The translations under genes were made by a program, and so were the position numbers. Positions 23,956 to 36,010 of a DNA stretch of 64,000 bases are shown one piece after another. The notes beneath the pieces are model-generated. The model worked only from the letters and a program-made list of their open reading frames with translations, was not told the DNA's origin and ran no database searches. The stretch is from Branchiostoma floridae (taxonomy: Eukaryota; Chordata; Leptocardii; Amphioxiformes; Branchiostomatidae). Each line of letters starts with the position of its first letter. The stretch's first letter is position 1. The stretch covers positions 1-64,000 of the forward strand of contig NW_023365756.1 of NCBI RefSeq assembly GCF_000003815.2, in the 5' to 3' direction.

Positions 23956-26875
23956 ATGGCATTGTATGGAATTGATGCAAACTATGACCTGTTGTGTGCT
24001 GCCAGGTATGGAGAACTTGAAGACGTTAAAGCGGCTCTGAAAGCTGGTGAGTACATAATTATTGAATTATCTTTCCTAAAGCGTTTAACGTTATAATAAT
24101 GACAACACAGGCGCAAAGTGTTGAAAATGGAGTTTCTAGCGAAATGACGGAAGCCAAGTCTATGCGAATGAATTTCTGTTGTGTGGAGTTGAGTTTGGTT
24201 AAAATGGCTTTGAAGAAGGTAACCACATAGTGAAATTATTTCATAAAGCGCAAGCACACACCATACAGCAAGGTGTACAAGTAGGCAAATTGTTGTAGGA
24301 CTTTTGGTTTCGAATGCTGGTGGCCTTTTTCTGTGATCTAGTCTTCTGTTTACAAATGTATCCTACACGTCTATAAGACTGTGTCCCCTGATCTTCAGGT
24401 TGACAGGTGGCATAAGAGTTTAAAAGCAGTTCAGCCTTGATCCAACTGGCCACTGCTTTGGCTCCTTTGATACAATATTGTTGTTTTTATTCTATACAAG
24501 TGCTGGGTACAGCAGAAATGTAGTAAATGTTGTAGTCTCCGAGTTGATGCTTTGGATCAGTAGATGAGTATTCAAATGTAAATTAGAAATAAGGACCCAC
24601 GCACAAGTGCGCACACGGTACAATTGGCCTATGGGGGCACCTTTGTTCTTTGTTCCATGCTATGCAGACAAATTCCATAATGATAATGAGGCATTATCGA
24701 TCGTGTTGTGAATTGACGCTGACGGTTTCGTCTGATTTTTGCTGAGTTTTTATTATGTAAAACACGGTATAATAGTGGTATAACCTTTGTTCTTTGTTCC
24801 ATGCTATGCAGACAAATTGCATAATGATAATGGGATATTATCGATCGTGAATCGACGCTAACGGTTTCGTCTGTTTTTTTGCTGAGTTTTTATTATGTAA
24901 AACTGTATGAAAGGCATGACTCGCATGTTAAACGTGGAAAACATGTTTTCAAGTTACACTAGTCGGCTAACAAAGTCGAGACACAGTGCCACCTAGAACA
25001 GCGCCACCTAGAATTTCACAAGACTTATGCACTCATGTTATTACTAAACGCAGGTGCAGACATCGACTTCGACCACGTGGACTGTGAGTCCTCCAGCACT
25101 GGTACGGCGTTGTACAATGCTTGCATGAAGGGACACATCGACGTGATCAAACTGCTACTCCGCAAGGGGGCGTCTACGGCGAAGAGAGACAAGACTGCGT
25201 TTGCTCCCCTTCACGTAGCAGTACACGAAGGTAGGACAATCCAAAACAGATAAGCGTGTGTATATGACCGCCTGGATCATCCAAATTTGCAAGATATGTA
25301 CTACTAACGAAACCCTCTTGATAGCCAGTACGTATAGCATGTGAGCGAAGAGGTCAATAGTACATATATATGCCAGGCCAAGACGTACTACACATACTAC
25401 TAATATACTGAAAACATTCTCCTACGCAGAGGGACCACAGTCGTGTCCAAACTCCTTGTGTTTACCTCTGCTATCTTGTGCACTCAGACCAGTTACGGAC
25501 CGCCCTGCTTATGAATATTAATGAGCTTACCCTGATATGGGCAGTCAGCCGTTGGGGTCGGGCGTAGGAGGATGGTGCTATGTGAGACGTAACATGATTG
25601 GCTGATAGCTTTCCAGCGGCCTTTGCGAGATGGCTTTCATGGCTTGCGTAAACAGAAAGCCCAAGAAATGCCTATTCTCTTATTGGCTAACAGCTGGTTT
25701 GTGGCAACAACCATAATAACCGCTGGTAGGCCATGAGATAGCAGGGCCACATAGGCTGAGTCAGGTAGCCGTTGGGGACCGTGCGTAGGAGGATGACTGA
25801 AAAGCACACACGCTATACTGATAAGCACACACAATGAATCTGCAGTAACTTTTTATTACGACATGCCGCATTTGGAAGGGATGTGAAAAATACAAATACC
25901 CAATTTACAACGTTTGCTTGATTCATATTTCCCGTTTCTCCTATCCTAGGAAGGGCAGAAGTGGTGGACTTGTTGGTGCAGCATGGTGCAACAGTAGACA
26001 TACGGGACGGCTTCCAGAACACTCCACTCATGACTGCATGCGTCTACAATCGTGTGGACATAGTTAAGCGACTGATTCAGCTTGGAGCAAGGCCTGATGT
26101 AAAAGATGGCTACATAGCCCAGAGGCAAGTATACGTCCTTCTCGTGACCAAGTGAACTATTGCTTCTTGATGTAGATACATTTTCATATTAAACTGGACT
26201 GTGTTCATTTATGTGTGTTTTTTAGAGTGAGTGTGTGTCTTTGTGTATAATTTTTACTGCTCCGACCAACTACAATCCTTATGTCAGAAAATCGCGCATC
26301 ACTTATTTCCTCTTATACCGTGTGTCCTATTGATACGTATATACGCATGTGGCCTAGTTACCTAATTATGAGTCATATCTTCCATTAGACTGGGAGACTA
26401 TACCGGCTGCGACAAGAGTCGGAGGCTGATACAAGCGGCGGCGAAGACCAAACTGCTGAGATGCTGCAACCCAAAGTGTGGCAAACCGGGCTACAGGTAG
26501 GTTTTCCTACTGACGGTTCCACAGCAAAATGTTGTATTTCTACTTTGTCTGAGAAGAATTGACCCAACCGAATTATTTCCATCTGTAATTTACAAGTCTT
26601 TGTAGCCTACAAAATGACATTGAGAAAAATTGAACCCTGCACAGTCCCTAAATAGATTGTTTACCTTCTACAGGAAAACCCTGAAGCTGTGTGCCGGGTG
26701 CAAGCTGACCCGCTACTGCAGCCGTGACTGTCAACACTGGTCTGTCGGACACAAGAAGTGCTGTGGGCATGACGCGTACACTGAAGAAGGGCCACATCCC
26801 ATCGACAGAATGGAATCACATCCTAGCACATGTCCATGTAAACAAGAGAGGTTTAAATTTCCAAAGACGTCATGA
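23956..26875 (+). CDS. Ankyrin-repeat and MYND zinc-finger protein, copy D (altered MYND)
   Basis: Exons: 23956-24046, 25054-25230, 25950-26124, 26389-26496, 26674-26875. The total is 753 bp, 250 residues. It is very similar to copy B, starting MALYGIDANYDLL with the same ankyrin repeats. As in B, exon 3 ends at a GC donor (AG|GCAAGT). Two differences stand out. In the MYND finger a six-base deletion turns CQKQHW into CQHW, shortening the spacing between the C-x3-C ligands and the H-x3-C ligands by two residues. Near the end a four-base deletion relative to B makes the protein stop after PKTS, losing the KRLYPK tail. Both keep the frame open. Zinc binding by the second site may be weakened. 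Confidence 0.87.
24650..24905 (+). repeat. Tandem duplication (about 140 bp) in intron 1 of copy D
   Basis: The block from CTTTGTTCTTTGTTCCATGC through TTTATTATGTAAAAC occurs twice in a row. Related single or diverged copies lie in intron 1 of B (16410-16690) and E (33470-33560). It is therefore ancestral intron sequence, re-duplicated in D. Confidence 0.7.
25416..25794. mobile_element. Insertion in intron 2 of copy D, absent from copy B
   Basis: Flanks on both sides align with copy B intron 2 (ACTACTA... and TGAAAAGCACACACGCTATA), while the 379 bp between do not. The ends ATTCTCCTACGCA and TGCGTAGGAGGAT are inverted repeats matching at 12 of 13 bases. The right end is duplicated internally near 25546-25575. 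It looks like a non-autonomous DNA element. Confidence 0.65.
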
Positions 26876-27364
26876 AACGGCTTATCCTTATCTGTTAAGC
26901 ACACGATGCGACAACAGCCATTTCAAATGTAGTAAAAGATAAGTGGCAATTTGATATTTCTTACTATGGTCAGTATGGGTAAGTTACTTGTGTCTTAAGT
27001 TTGTATATACAGTACATGATAATGTTGTGCCAAGTCTTTTTTCACATATGTTTGAAATGTCAATTTGGTTTATCTTGTAGAAGAAAAGTTTAAAGAAGTT
27101 AGATTTGCGATGAGTCAAAATGCAACAAAGAAAATCTTACAGCGTCCCCATTTTCTTTCGTATCTGTTAGATTAGATAAATCTAGATCAATGATCGAGAA
27201 TTTAACCGTCGCGATATAATCACAGATAAGTTTCATATTCTCCCTTGCCTCGATCGTGTTTGTTTGATAAAAGTACCATTCCCTACTGAATGTTGTGAAT
27301 GTAATAAGATAATGAAGTGTTAAGCTATCTGCTGTTATTCTTTGTAAATTTCTATGTAAATAAA
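26876..27364 (+). other. 3'UTR of copy D with AATAAA at 27359-27364
   Basis: Homologous to the copy B 3'UTR and ends in the shared TATGTAAATAAAC block. Confidence 0.6.
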
Positions 27365-27639
27365 CACTACAAAATGAAAAGTGAACAAGTCTCTTAATAT
27401 AATGCTTCATCCCCTTCGTATGAACGTAAAACGTATGACGTAAAAGTTAGGGTTTATTTCCCAGTTAGGTGAAAATTTGTTCAGATCCAGAGGCCACACC
27501 AAGAACATAAAATACAATGTAAAACATAATGACTCCATTTTCATAAGCACGTTTATCTCACTATTCTTCATATGATGTCATCCATAAAATTTACTTGCTG
27601 TGGCCTAGCAGTCCAAACGTAGATAGCAGGCCTGCCTAC

Positions 27640-28720
27640 GCCTTACGGAAAAGAGCATGCAGACCCTCTTATCAGAATGTTGGGCTAGTTTTCTCCAAGC
27701 AGATGTATCGAGGGCAGTATCAGACTTCAGTAAGGCCTTTGATCTTGTAGATCACACCACGGCTATATGTCACCTTCTCGAGCTCGGAGTCCGACCGCAA
27801 ATAGTGCCATGGATTGCCAGCTTTCACACTGACCGGAGTCAGAAAACCAAATACCAGGGAGCGCTCTCACAAGTGAAACATCTTACCTGTGGCCTGGCGC
27901 AGGGTACGAAACTCGGCCCTATTATGTTTATAGCCCATGTGAATAGGATCGCCGACAACATGCGGTCTCAGTCGTGGGGTTTTGTAGATGACTTAAACGT
28001 TATTGAAACAAGACTGATAGCCCACCCATCCAAACTGCAGGATGATCATAACAACCTTTCTACATGGACTGAATCGAACAACAACTGAACTCAGGCAAGT
28101 GTAAGGCTATGCAGGTGTGCTTTGTCAGGAACCCACCCCCACCCCCTGTTCTCACCACTGGCGGTCGTGAACTTGAAGTAGTCAGTATTGCTAAAGGCTT
28201 AGGGGTAACCTTCCAGTCTGACCTCAAGTGGGTCACGCACGTCGTAGAAATGACTAAAAAAAGGGAAGCAGTGGTTGTACCTCCTATGTAGGCTGAGGCA
28301 GTTTCAGCTACCCACACAGGACTTGTTGCTTACAGTCTACACATGTTTTGTACGGCCGGTTTTGGAGTATGCAACCCCCATGTGGCATCCTGCCTTAACC
28401 AACAGCCAACGGAAGAAGATAGAGAGCATTTAAGTGCGTGCGTGCAGCTGAGATCATCCTTGGCAACAACTTCCACAGTTACACCTCAGCCTGTGAAGCT
28501 CTACGACTCTAAACTCTCGAGGACCGACGTGTCACGCTGTGTCTGAAGTTTGCACAGAAACTGTACAAGTCTGAACAGTACAGGCATTGGTTTCCACGGC
28601 TGCGGGGAGAAATAAGTGGTAGGGAAACTAGACAGCACAAAAAAACTTGTCAATGGCCAGCCCGCACTGTACAATACTCTACAATCCCACTCCCTTACCT
28701 TGTACAGCTCCTGAATAGCA
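27640..28720 (+). mobile_element. Decayed CR1/L2-like LINE with reverse transcriptase fragment
   Basis: 27657-28088 reads as an RT core: DFSKAFDLVDH, then GLAQGTKLGPIMF and the catalytic box FVDDL (family YADD). Downstream, KGLGVTFQSDLKWVTHV and fragments resembling the post-RT region continue in another frame (28109-28291, then 28343 on). At least one frameshift and several stops are present. The 5' end and endonuclease are missing. This is a dead element between copy D and the 28963-30317 gene. Confidence 0.8.
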
Positions 28721-28962
28721 TATTTTAACGGTAAACCAGAATATTTTAACTGTTCGTATATGTATATATATATACATACATGTTGATATGTGATTTTAGC
28801 CCATTATTAAGTAAGCCCGATTTGTCAATGTACTTTTTAATGTACAAAACATGTAATTCAGCACTCTAGATCCCCCTTGGAGCTGAATACTGATGCATTG
28901 TATAACTTTATCTTTCTGAATCTAAAGTCCAAACATTATTGTTTAGTCACAGCTGTCTGAAT

Positions 28963-30317
28963 CTACGTATACAGTCCACCGGCGGCCCATGCCCGTCTAG
29001 CGATTATCATGTCCCTGAGGAGATTCCTTGCTTCTTCACCACTTGCTTCTTGACTGCCGTCCGTTATAGGTCGTACGTAGTACCTGTTGGTTCCGGGAAC
29101 ATGGTCCAACATGAGGACGGGGCACACTTGCCATTTGGCCAACAGCAGCTGGCGACGCGTCAGTCTGGCGGGACGGGCTTGCGGTACAAAAGGTACCACA
29201 GCACTGCTGGTCGCCCCGCCCTCACTGGTTGCCTGTGGCGCCTCCCCCGGGCTGTCTTGTCCATCCAAATCGCTAGGGGTCTCGCTTACCTCGCTAGCGT
29301 CCTCCGTATTTGTGACCTCCATCTTCGGCATAAAAAATCCGGGTTCAACCCAGCAAAAACTTTCCTCCTTCTCGGTAGTTTTGTTGGGCTGTCCAGGTAC
29401 GGGTGCAGAGGCGCTTGCTCCCGCTGTGATGTTTGGGCCGTTGTGGGTCGGGCCGTCAAGGTCTTCCTTCTCCACTTTCGCGGATGGAGTTTCGCTAACG
29501 TTGTTGAGGCCTGAAACTGTAGAGATGTAAAAATATGTAAAAAAAAGGATTTCGGGATCTATAATATTGACATGTTTATTCGATTATATGGATGGTATAC
29601 GCACATATAAGTTTTCGTCCGTTTCTACAAAATGATGCGCATAGAATTCTGTGGTTCGACTGCTCACACAGCGCGGTGTAAGATACAGGCAAATGTTCTA
29701 GAACAGCAAGGCCATTCGCTCTCCAAGAAAATGTGTTAAAAACTACATTCTCTTAAACCCACTTCTGTTTTTCTTAAAAATGATAACTTCTTTAGCCATG
29801 TAACCATACATGTAACGTTATGCACTACTTCACGCCATGTTTATTTAGTCATATATAACCAATAGATATTGAGCTTACAGTTTTCTTATATCGATTTGCA
29901 ACCAATTCAAAACAGTGGCTACTGTATGTCTCATATCGCATTGATTTCTACAAACGTATTAATTTTTCCAATTGTCAACAATACTGCCAAACGGTTTACA
30001 AGTGCACGCAGGTCGACTGCCTTTCATTCTTCAATACAACGTTATGTTATCGGAGTATTCATGAATACATTTTAGTGGCCTTGGATTGTCTTTGGACGAA
30101 TGAAGGGAAAGATTTTCGTCCGTGGTTCATCCGCTGTCACGGTGTGGCACTGACCGTTCTTAGAACACTTACAAGGTCGTCTTGACCTGTCTAAGCTGAC
30201 AGAAAGTATTATGGGGTTTAGAGAAGTAAACATGCACTCACCACTCTTCAGATAGCCGTAGAGCTTGTCTACAACCTGCAGCAACAATCCAGCATTGATC
30301 ATAATCAAACCGAACAT
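28963..30317 (-). CDS. Unrecognised two-exon gene, 209-residue protein with N-terminal hydrophobic segment
   Basis: Exon 1 is 30317-30242 and exon 2 is 29516-28963. GT-AG sites are good (AAGAGTG|GTGAGT; CTCTACAG|TTTCAGG) and the joined length of 630 bp is an exact open frame. The protein starts MFGLIMINAGLLLQVVDKLY, a signal peptide or signal anchor. The middle is acidic and rich in Ser, Thr and Pro, with two similar blocks, NNVSETPS and SEVSETPSDLDG. The C-terminal third is basic then compact (LTRRQLLLAKWQVCPVLML...NLLRDMIIARRAWAAGGLYT). Exon 2 is markedly more GC-rich than its surroundings. I do not recognise the family. It may be secreted or a single-pass membrane protein. It interrupts the ankyrin-MYND cluster. 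Upstream exons cannot be excluded. Confidence 0.6.
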
Positions 30318-31265
30318 GTTGATTCTAAACGAAGTCGAAAAATCAATCGAGAAACAATGTCAAGTTAGAGGAACGCAAAAACGCGTGTGATCACTTGTCT
30401 TCCAAATTTTCTCAACTGTAAATATGATTATGACGTCATAGAGAAGTTACGCAGGAGTCTAAGGTGACATTTATGACGTCATAAAAGGTAGGTTGGTTTT
30501 CATGTTACATAAAAGAGCTATGTGACGTGTTTCATTTTCGTTGGCTGTTTCTTTACAGTGGTCTTGAATCTGAAAGGCCGACAAAGTACAATCTTCGCGT
30601 GTAGTAAATATTGAATCCGCAAGAGGGACTCAGTACCCTAGACGACGCTAGCCAAGTCGTCATTTCTTAGGCCAAAAAGAGCAAAAAGATTGTTTTTTTC
30701 CCAATTTTTCGTTAAAAATGACCTCCAGTGAAAATACTTTTAAAGAAAAACAAAATAGCCGCGGACAGTTTTAACAAACAAGTGCTGATACTTCAAAATA
30801 CACTAAATTTGTCAGCAATAATGCTATTTTGACCGAGGCTGAAACCCATAAAGTTGACAATGCAAGTTGCTTCGCGAAGCTTCGGGCCGTTGTCAATCAA
30901 AGCTGTCGTTTTCCTGCCATTTTAAATCGAACACGGTTCGGGCGGTACCATTATGCGGCTTCCGCGGGGGCCTTGTATTCTTAATCGCATCGAATTATTT
31001 CAATATTTGATAAAAACTTTATCAATACCTAATACGGTTAGCACTTAGACGTCTTTCCAAAAGTAGTTAGTGTGCCCCATACAAAGTGAGTTCCTGTTTT
31101 CGAAATGTAACATAACGTTATGACATTGGACCGTTCTGAAAACTTGGCGGTCCTGCAGGTCACCTACGGTCACGGAGTGGTTCGAAATTCATGTTCGGTT
31201 CCATCACCCTGGTAACCTTGCGGGCCACGCCCTTTTTTACTCCCCAGGGAGCTCTATCGAATCAC
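30318..31265. other. Intergenic, nothing recognised
   Basis: No coding frame or clear repeat. The proximal part probably contains the promoter of the minus-strand 28963-30317 gene. A palindromic TTCGCGAAGCTTCG stretch lies near 30872. Confidence 0.4.
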
Positions 31266-31480
31266 AGGCCTTAAGTTACCCAAGTTGTCATGGATACGTT
31301 CATATTCCACCGCAATCGTGTTTCGTTTGATAAAATTAAGATTCTACTGAACGGTATGTCAGTGGTTTGATGTGAATGTGAATGTAATGAGGTAATGGAA
31401 TGTTAAACTATCTGTTTTTATTCTATGTAAATAAACACAACAAAATGAAAAATGATCGGGTCTCTTGATGTAATGTTTCC
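31266..31480 (+). pseudogene. Orphan ankyrin-MYND 3'UTR with no coding exons upstream
   Basis: The stretch matches the 3'UTRs of copies B and D: ATCGTGTTTCGTTTGATAAA, TGTGAATGTAATG, then TATGTAAATAAAC with AATAAA at 31430-31435. The following 'ccggaagttcc' repeat also matches the downstream region of copy B. No ankyrin or MYND exon precedes it. It is probably the remnant of a sixth family member. Confidence 0.55.
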
Positions 31481-32125
31481 TCCGATTTGTGTGCAAGTTC
31501 AAATGAATAGAATGACCAGAACATACCAAAACCGGAAGTTCCGTCGCAGTATTGTACAAAGCCGCTAGAGAACCCATTACAAACTTTGCGTTCCCAACCC
31601 CCTTCTTCTTCTTAGTTTTTGAGACTACTAAGTAAACTTAAACTTGCTTAAGAATCTTTAGCTTATATACCGAATGTAACGTTTGATCCGCCCACACTGG
31701 GAAGGACCCATCACTCTTTTCGACTAGTCTGGTGGGTTCTTCCAGGGATTCTGGCTCTCCTCAGGCACAATCCCGAGGGACGTCCCTCAGCCAAAAGGCT
31801 CATTTTCACCTGAGGCAAAATATCCATGACATGACAGCATTCGCACATGTTAGATCAATGATGATAGACTGACATAAAGAGCCACGGTCGTGTCTTATTT
31901 TCTCTCTCAGATAATCTTTCTTTTCTTGAAAATATTGGTCCAGATTGGGTACCTTTCTGCTATAAGGAACAGGTAGCCTTTCCAGTTCTCCAGATCTCTA
32001 AGCAGATCAATCGGGGCAAAACTGTTCAGCCCTTTGGATACTGTTTTGCCTCGTCAAACGAAGAATAATGCTGAGAAGCGGTAAATACAAAAACACAGTC
32101 GGTGTGGCCTGCAACGGAGGCTAGA

Positions 32126-32600
32126 TAGATAAGTTTATTGCAAATTCTTGCCCGATGGCTAATTGCAGGTTACAAAAGAAGAAAAAAAGACAGGCAAATA
32201 ATAGTAAGCACTAAAACAGTATAGTAAGCGACTATTATAGTCTAACTTAAAGATGTAACTTATTGGGTTTGACTTCTTTTTCTGAGACAGTGGAAGACGA
32301 AAGATCCCGCTTTTCTGTAATGTGTAGGTTTTGCGACGTTAAAAGGAGAGTAGTTTTCTTTTCGTCTGTAAACGTGGAGATATAAGGATAGAATGAAGTG
32401 GCTTATTTTAAGAGCCCTTTTGTTTCTTGATCATAGAAGGGCAGTTTGAAATAAAATGTGTTTCGTCTTCTACCATATCTAATTAACGTACAGTATTTAC
32501 AAGTTCTTTTGCATTGCAAGACGCGTGTACCCCTCCCCCTCATGCGTGAATGATTGTATATGTGATGGTTCCGCATATGTTTGTACATCAATCACTATAA
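32126..32600 (-). mobile_element. LINE 3' remnant
   Basis: On the minus strand it carries the same 3' end as 10131-10560 (ATTAGCCATCGGGCAAGAA-TTGCAATAAAC) and a degraded C-x2-C region (CKYC). It lies just upstream of the copy E promoter. Confidence 0.6.
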
Positions 32601-32699
32601 CATGTCCTTGCATACGGAAATTTATTCTGAAAAAGGTTAACAAATTAAAAAAATCAGTTTCTCGATACATGTATTCATTTTCTAAACGTTCACGATTAG

Positions 32700-32868
32700 G
32701 AAATGACAATCTGGTCATGTGACAATACTTGTAGTTCATATGGCAAGACAATGATAGCTCACGTGACAAAACAATAGGTCACGTGATGAGAGAGCTGCTT
32801 CCCGTGATCCTACAGTTCAAACCCAGACAGCACGCGCGCAAGGTGTCGACAACAGCAGTCCTGACGAA
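32700..32868 (+). promoter_or_regulatory. Promoter of copy E with two CACGTG boxes
   Basis: CACGTG at 32760-32765 and 32780-32785, 20 bp apart as in the paired promoters. A degenerate CATGTG at 32715 sits near the expected place of the third box. The AAGGTGTCGACAACAGCAGT block before the ATG matches the A/C side of the divergent promoters. Confidence 0.65.
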
Positions 32869-35832
32869 ATGGCGGAAACTCGTGACGCAAATGAACTTCT
32901 GTGGCAAGCTTCTGAGAAAGGCTCACTTCAAGACGTTAAAACGGCTTTGAAATCAGGTAAGTACATATTGAAGTTCTTTCCTGAGACGTATAAAGTTACA
33001 CGTTATCAGACAACAGGATGGGATTTTGGTTCTGCGAGCTGGTCGTCTGTTTCCATGATCTAAAGACGTTAAACACGCTTCTCTTTGGTTTATATGTATC
33101 CTACTCACTGCAGTCTAAGTCTCAACCGAAGCCAACTTCAAAGCCCCCAGGAACGACGTCAGTTTAGTCTACGTTTTATCAAGACCTCCTTGGTTTGTGG
33201 ACAACATCTTCTTATCTCAGAACATCCCACCACGACGCCTACGTATACTGAAACTGTTAAAAGCACAAGTTTAGGTAGTATTTGCAGTGACGTACCTTTT
33301 ATGATTCTTGTGTTGGTTACAGCATAAATGTAGTACTAGTATACGTTTTCGAAATTTCTCTTAGCGTTGAATTTGAAAAGAGGGCTTTGGAGCAGTAAAT
33401 GAGTATTCAGATGTAAATGTACAAATAAGGACCCACGCACTAGTGCGCACACAGTACAATAGGGGGCACCTTTGTTCTTTGTTCCATACTATGCAGACAA
33501 GTTGCATAATGATGAGGTTATTAACGTGTTTTAAATCAACACAAACTTTTGTTTGCTTATTTTTGCTGTAGTGATGAGTTTGCAGTGTAAAGCACTGAAA
33601 AAATCTGAATCTCACGTTTTGTGTGAAAAAAAACTCTTCCCCAAATTATCACACTAGATGGTACTAAGTCCGTACCAAGCGAAGTCCCTAAACACGTTGT
33701 TGTTTCATTTCACCTTGTAGCTAACGTTACGTGACCCATACTTTTCCGACATACTGAGCATACGGTAGTGGTTAGGAAACATCGATGTAGTTTCAGATGT
33801 GCTTCCTAATTCCTGTACTATTTTCACTTATTTGAAAAATTGTATGAACGTCGGTGCACTCATGTAATCCCCAAACGCAGGTGCAGACATTGACTTTGAC
33901 CACGCGGACTGTGAAGGATGCAGTGGTACGGCATTGTACGTTGCTAGCACGGTGGGTCACGTCGACATAGTGAGACTGCTGCTCCGCAAGGGGGCGTCTT
34001 TGGTCAAGAGAGCCAAGACATCAGCCGCTCCCCTCCATGTAGCAGCGATAGAAGGTAAGTCAATCCACTAGAAATGCATGGAAGCTATAAACTCGAAATG
34101 AATACGATGTTCTCGGTGATATATTGTATAGTCATTATGTTTTGGATCATGGCAATATCAAAATTGCACAATACTACATTTAGTGACAATGAAGTTTATT
34201 GCATATTCATGCCCCGTTGGGGCTAAATGCAGTCAGTTTGGTACAAAAGGTAGTAAACGCAAAGTTATACAATTTCACATACTATAGTTTACATGCATCT
34301 TCTCTCTTCCTAAAACATTTGTAGATGAACTTACAGAGATTTTCTAGTATATCGTGGTCAGATGATGACATGAGATATTTGAACATATCTTCCTTCGTCA
34401 TTTAGTGTAAAATAAATTCATGTGTGGGTGGTCTTACTATGCTGACTTACTATGCAAGGAAAGGCTGAGCCGAGGAGATATAGTAGTAGTCAGGAGATCT
34501 ACTGTAAGAGTAAATTTCCCCGCTGCTACAATATCTCCGCGACTCAACCTCTGCTTGGAGAGTATGCTGACCTCCATAGCAGGCTCATTTGGGCTTTATA
34601 TTAGTCCATACCAGGATAGCCAACCTGCCCAACCACCAGGGCCAGACTTGCTACACTACAAAATTAAACTGAAAAGACACGAAACGTAAATTGCAATAAC
34701 TTGATATATTATATTTTCCTATATAGAAGGGACGTGATGAAATAAATGTGGACTTGATGTGTATATCCCTGTCTCAAATCCTACCTAGGGAAGACAGAAG
34801 TGGTGGATCTACTGGTGCAACATGGTGCAACATTGGACACACAGGACGGCTGGCAGAAGACACCACTCATGGTTGCATTTAGCTATAATCGTGTCGATAC
34901 TGTTCGAAGACTGATTGAGCTTGGAGCAAGGCCTGATTTAGTCACCGACGATTACATAGCCACGATGTAAGTGTCACATCCTTCTACCAGAATAAGTATA
35001 TAGGACGCATAACTATTGTTTCTTATGCAGAAAAAACATTGGTCTTATTCGTCGGCTTGTGTTTGATTCTATTTCTTTCAGTGTGCGTTTTGAGAGATGG
35101 TAATTTTTGTTTCTTGTTTCATACTGTTCCGATCCGCATTCAAGAACACTATATGTCATAAAATCATGTATCACTTGAAACTTTTAAATTGTGCATCTTA
35201 TGAAAAAAATCCTACATATATATGTCTCATGGCCTAGTTCCCTAAATTCATGTATTACGATTACTAGTATATACCATGGTCCAGTTCCCTAAACAAGTGA
35301 CATCTTCAACTAGGTTGAAGTACCTTGACTGTGACGAGAGTTTGAAGCTGGTACAAGAGGCGAGGCAGTCCAAGCTGTTGAGATGCTGCAACCCTAAGTG
35401 TGGCAAACCTGACTACAGGTAGGTTTTGCTGCTGATAGCTCCACAGCTACAGTAAATTGTTTTATTTTTAATTACTTGAATACTGTCATCGATCCTGTGT
35501 TCAAATGCTGGTATTGACCCGTGGAAATTATATTCATCTGACTTTCTACAAATATTTGTAGCCTACAAAATGACCCTGAGAAAATTTCTGACCCTAAATA
35601 GATTGTTGACCTCATGGCGTGTTTCATCCTCTACAGGTCAGCCCTGAAGCTGTGTGGCGGGTGCAAGCTGACCCGCTACTGCAGCCGTGACTGTCAGATA
35701 CAACACTGGTCTGTCGGACACAAGAAGTGCTGTGGGCATGACGTGTATACTGGCGAGAGATCAAACGCCCTCCAAACGTTCGTCAAGCACCTTCAGGACA
35801 AATACCTCCAGAATACTACATCTAAAACATAA
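32869..35832 (+). CDS. Ankyrin-repeat and MYND zinc-finger protein, copy E
   Basis: Exons: 32869-32956, 33881-34054, 34789-34966, 35314-35418, 35637-35832. The total is 741 bp, 246 residues, all frames continuous. It starts MAETRDANELLWQASEKG. The ankyrin repeats are more diverged than in the paired copies (TALYVASTVGHVDIVRLLL; APLHVAAIEGKTEVVDLLV; TPLMVAFSYNRVDTVRRLI). The MYND finger is complete: CCNPKC, LCGGC, YCSRDC, HWSVGHKKCC. The tail ends LQNTTSKT. All introns have GT donors. Start and promoter resemble the A/C side, so it is probably the oldest-diverged member of that side, now without a divergent partner. Confidence 0.87.
34190..34415 (-). mobile_element. LINE 3' end in intron 2 of copy E
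   Basis: The minus strand encodes the ORF2 C-terminus (FKYLMSSSDHDILENLCKFI) followed by the 3' terminus GCCCCAACGGGGCATGAATA. It has the same terminus as 43010-43245. Confidence 0.6.
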
Positions 35833-36010
35833 GTGACTCCATTTTCATAAGTACGTTTGCAAATCGTCATTTTTAACAACGACATGAAGTGACATGTAGT
35901 AAAGTGACAGAAACCTTCAGCATTTATCTATTTTGGACAATGGATATGGTGCTTGTGTCAATGTTTAACGGTTATTCTTGCTGCAAAGTGCCAAGTATTG
36001 TGTTCACACA
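35833..36010 (+). other. Probable 3'UTR of copy E, running into a gap
   Basis: The sequence resembles the other 3'UTRs (GTTTAACGGTTAT..TGCAAAGTGCCAAG..TTCACAC) and is cut off by N. Confidence 0.5.

Noticed and set aside
28939-29530. Plus-strand frames of 191 and 147 codons
   Set aside because: Antisense shadows of the GC-rich exon 29516-28963. The minus-strand frame joins exactly to exon 30317-30242 through good splice sites, while these have no such support.
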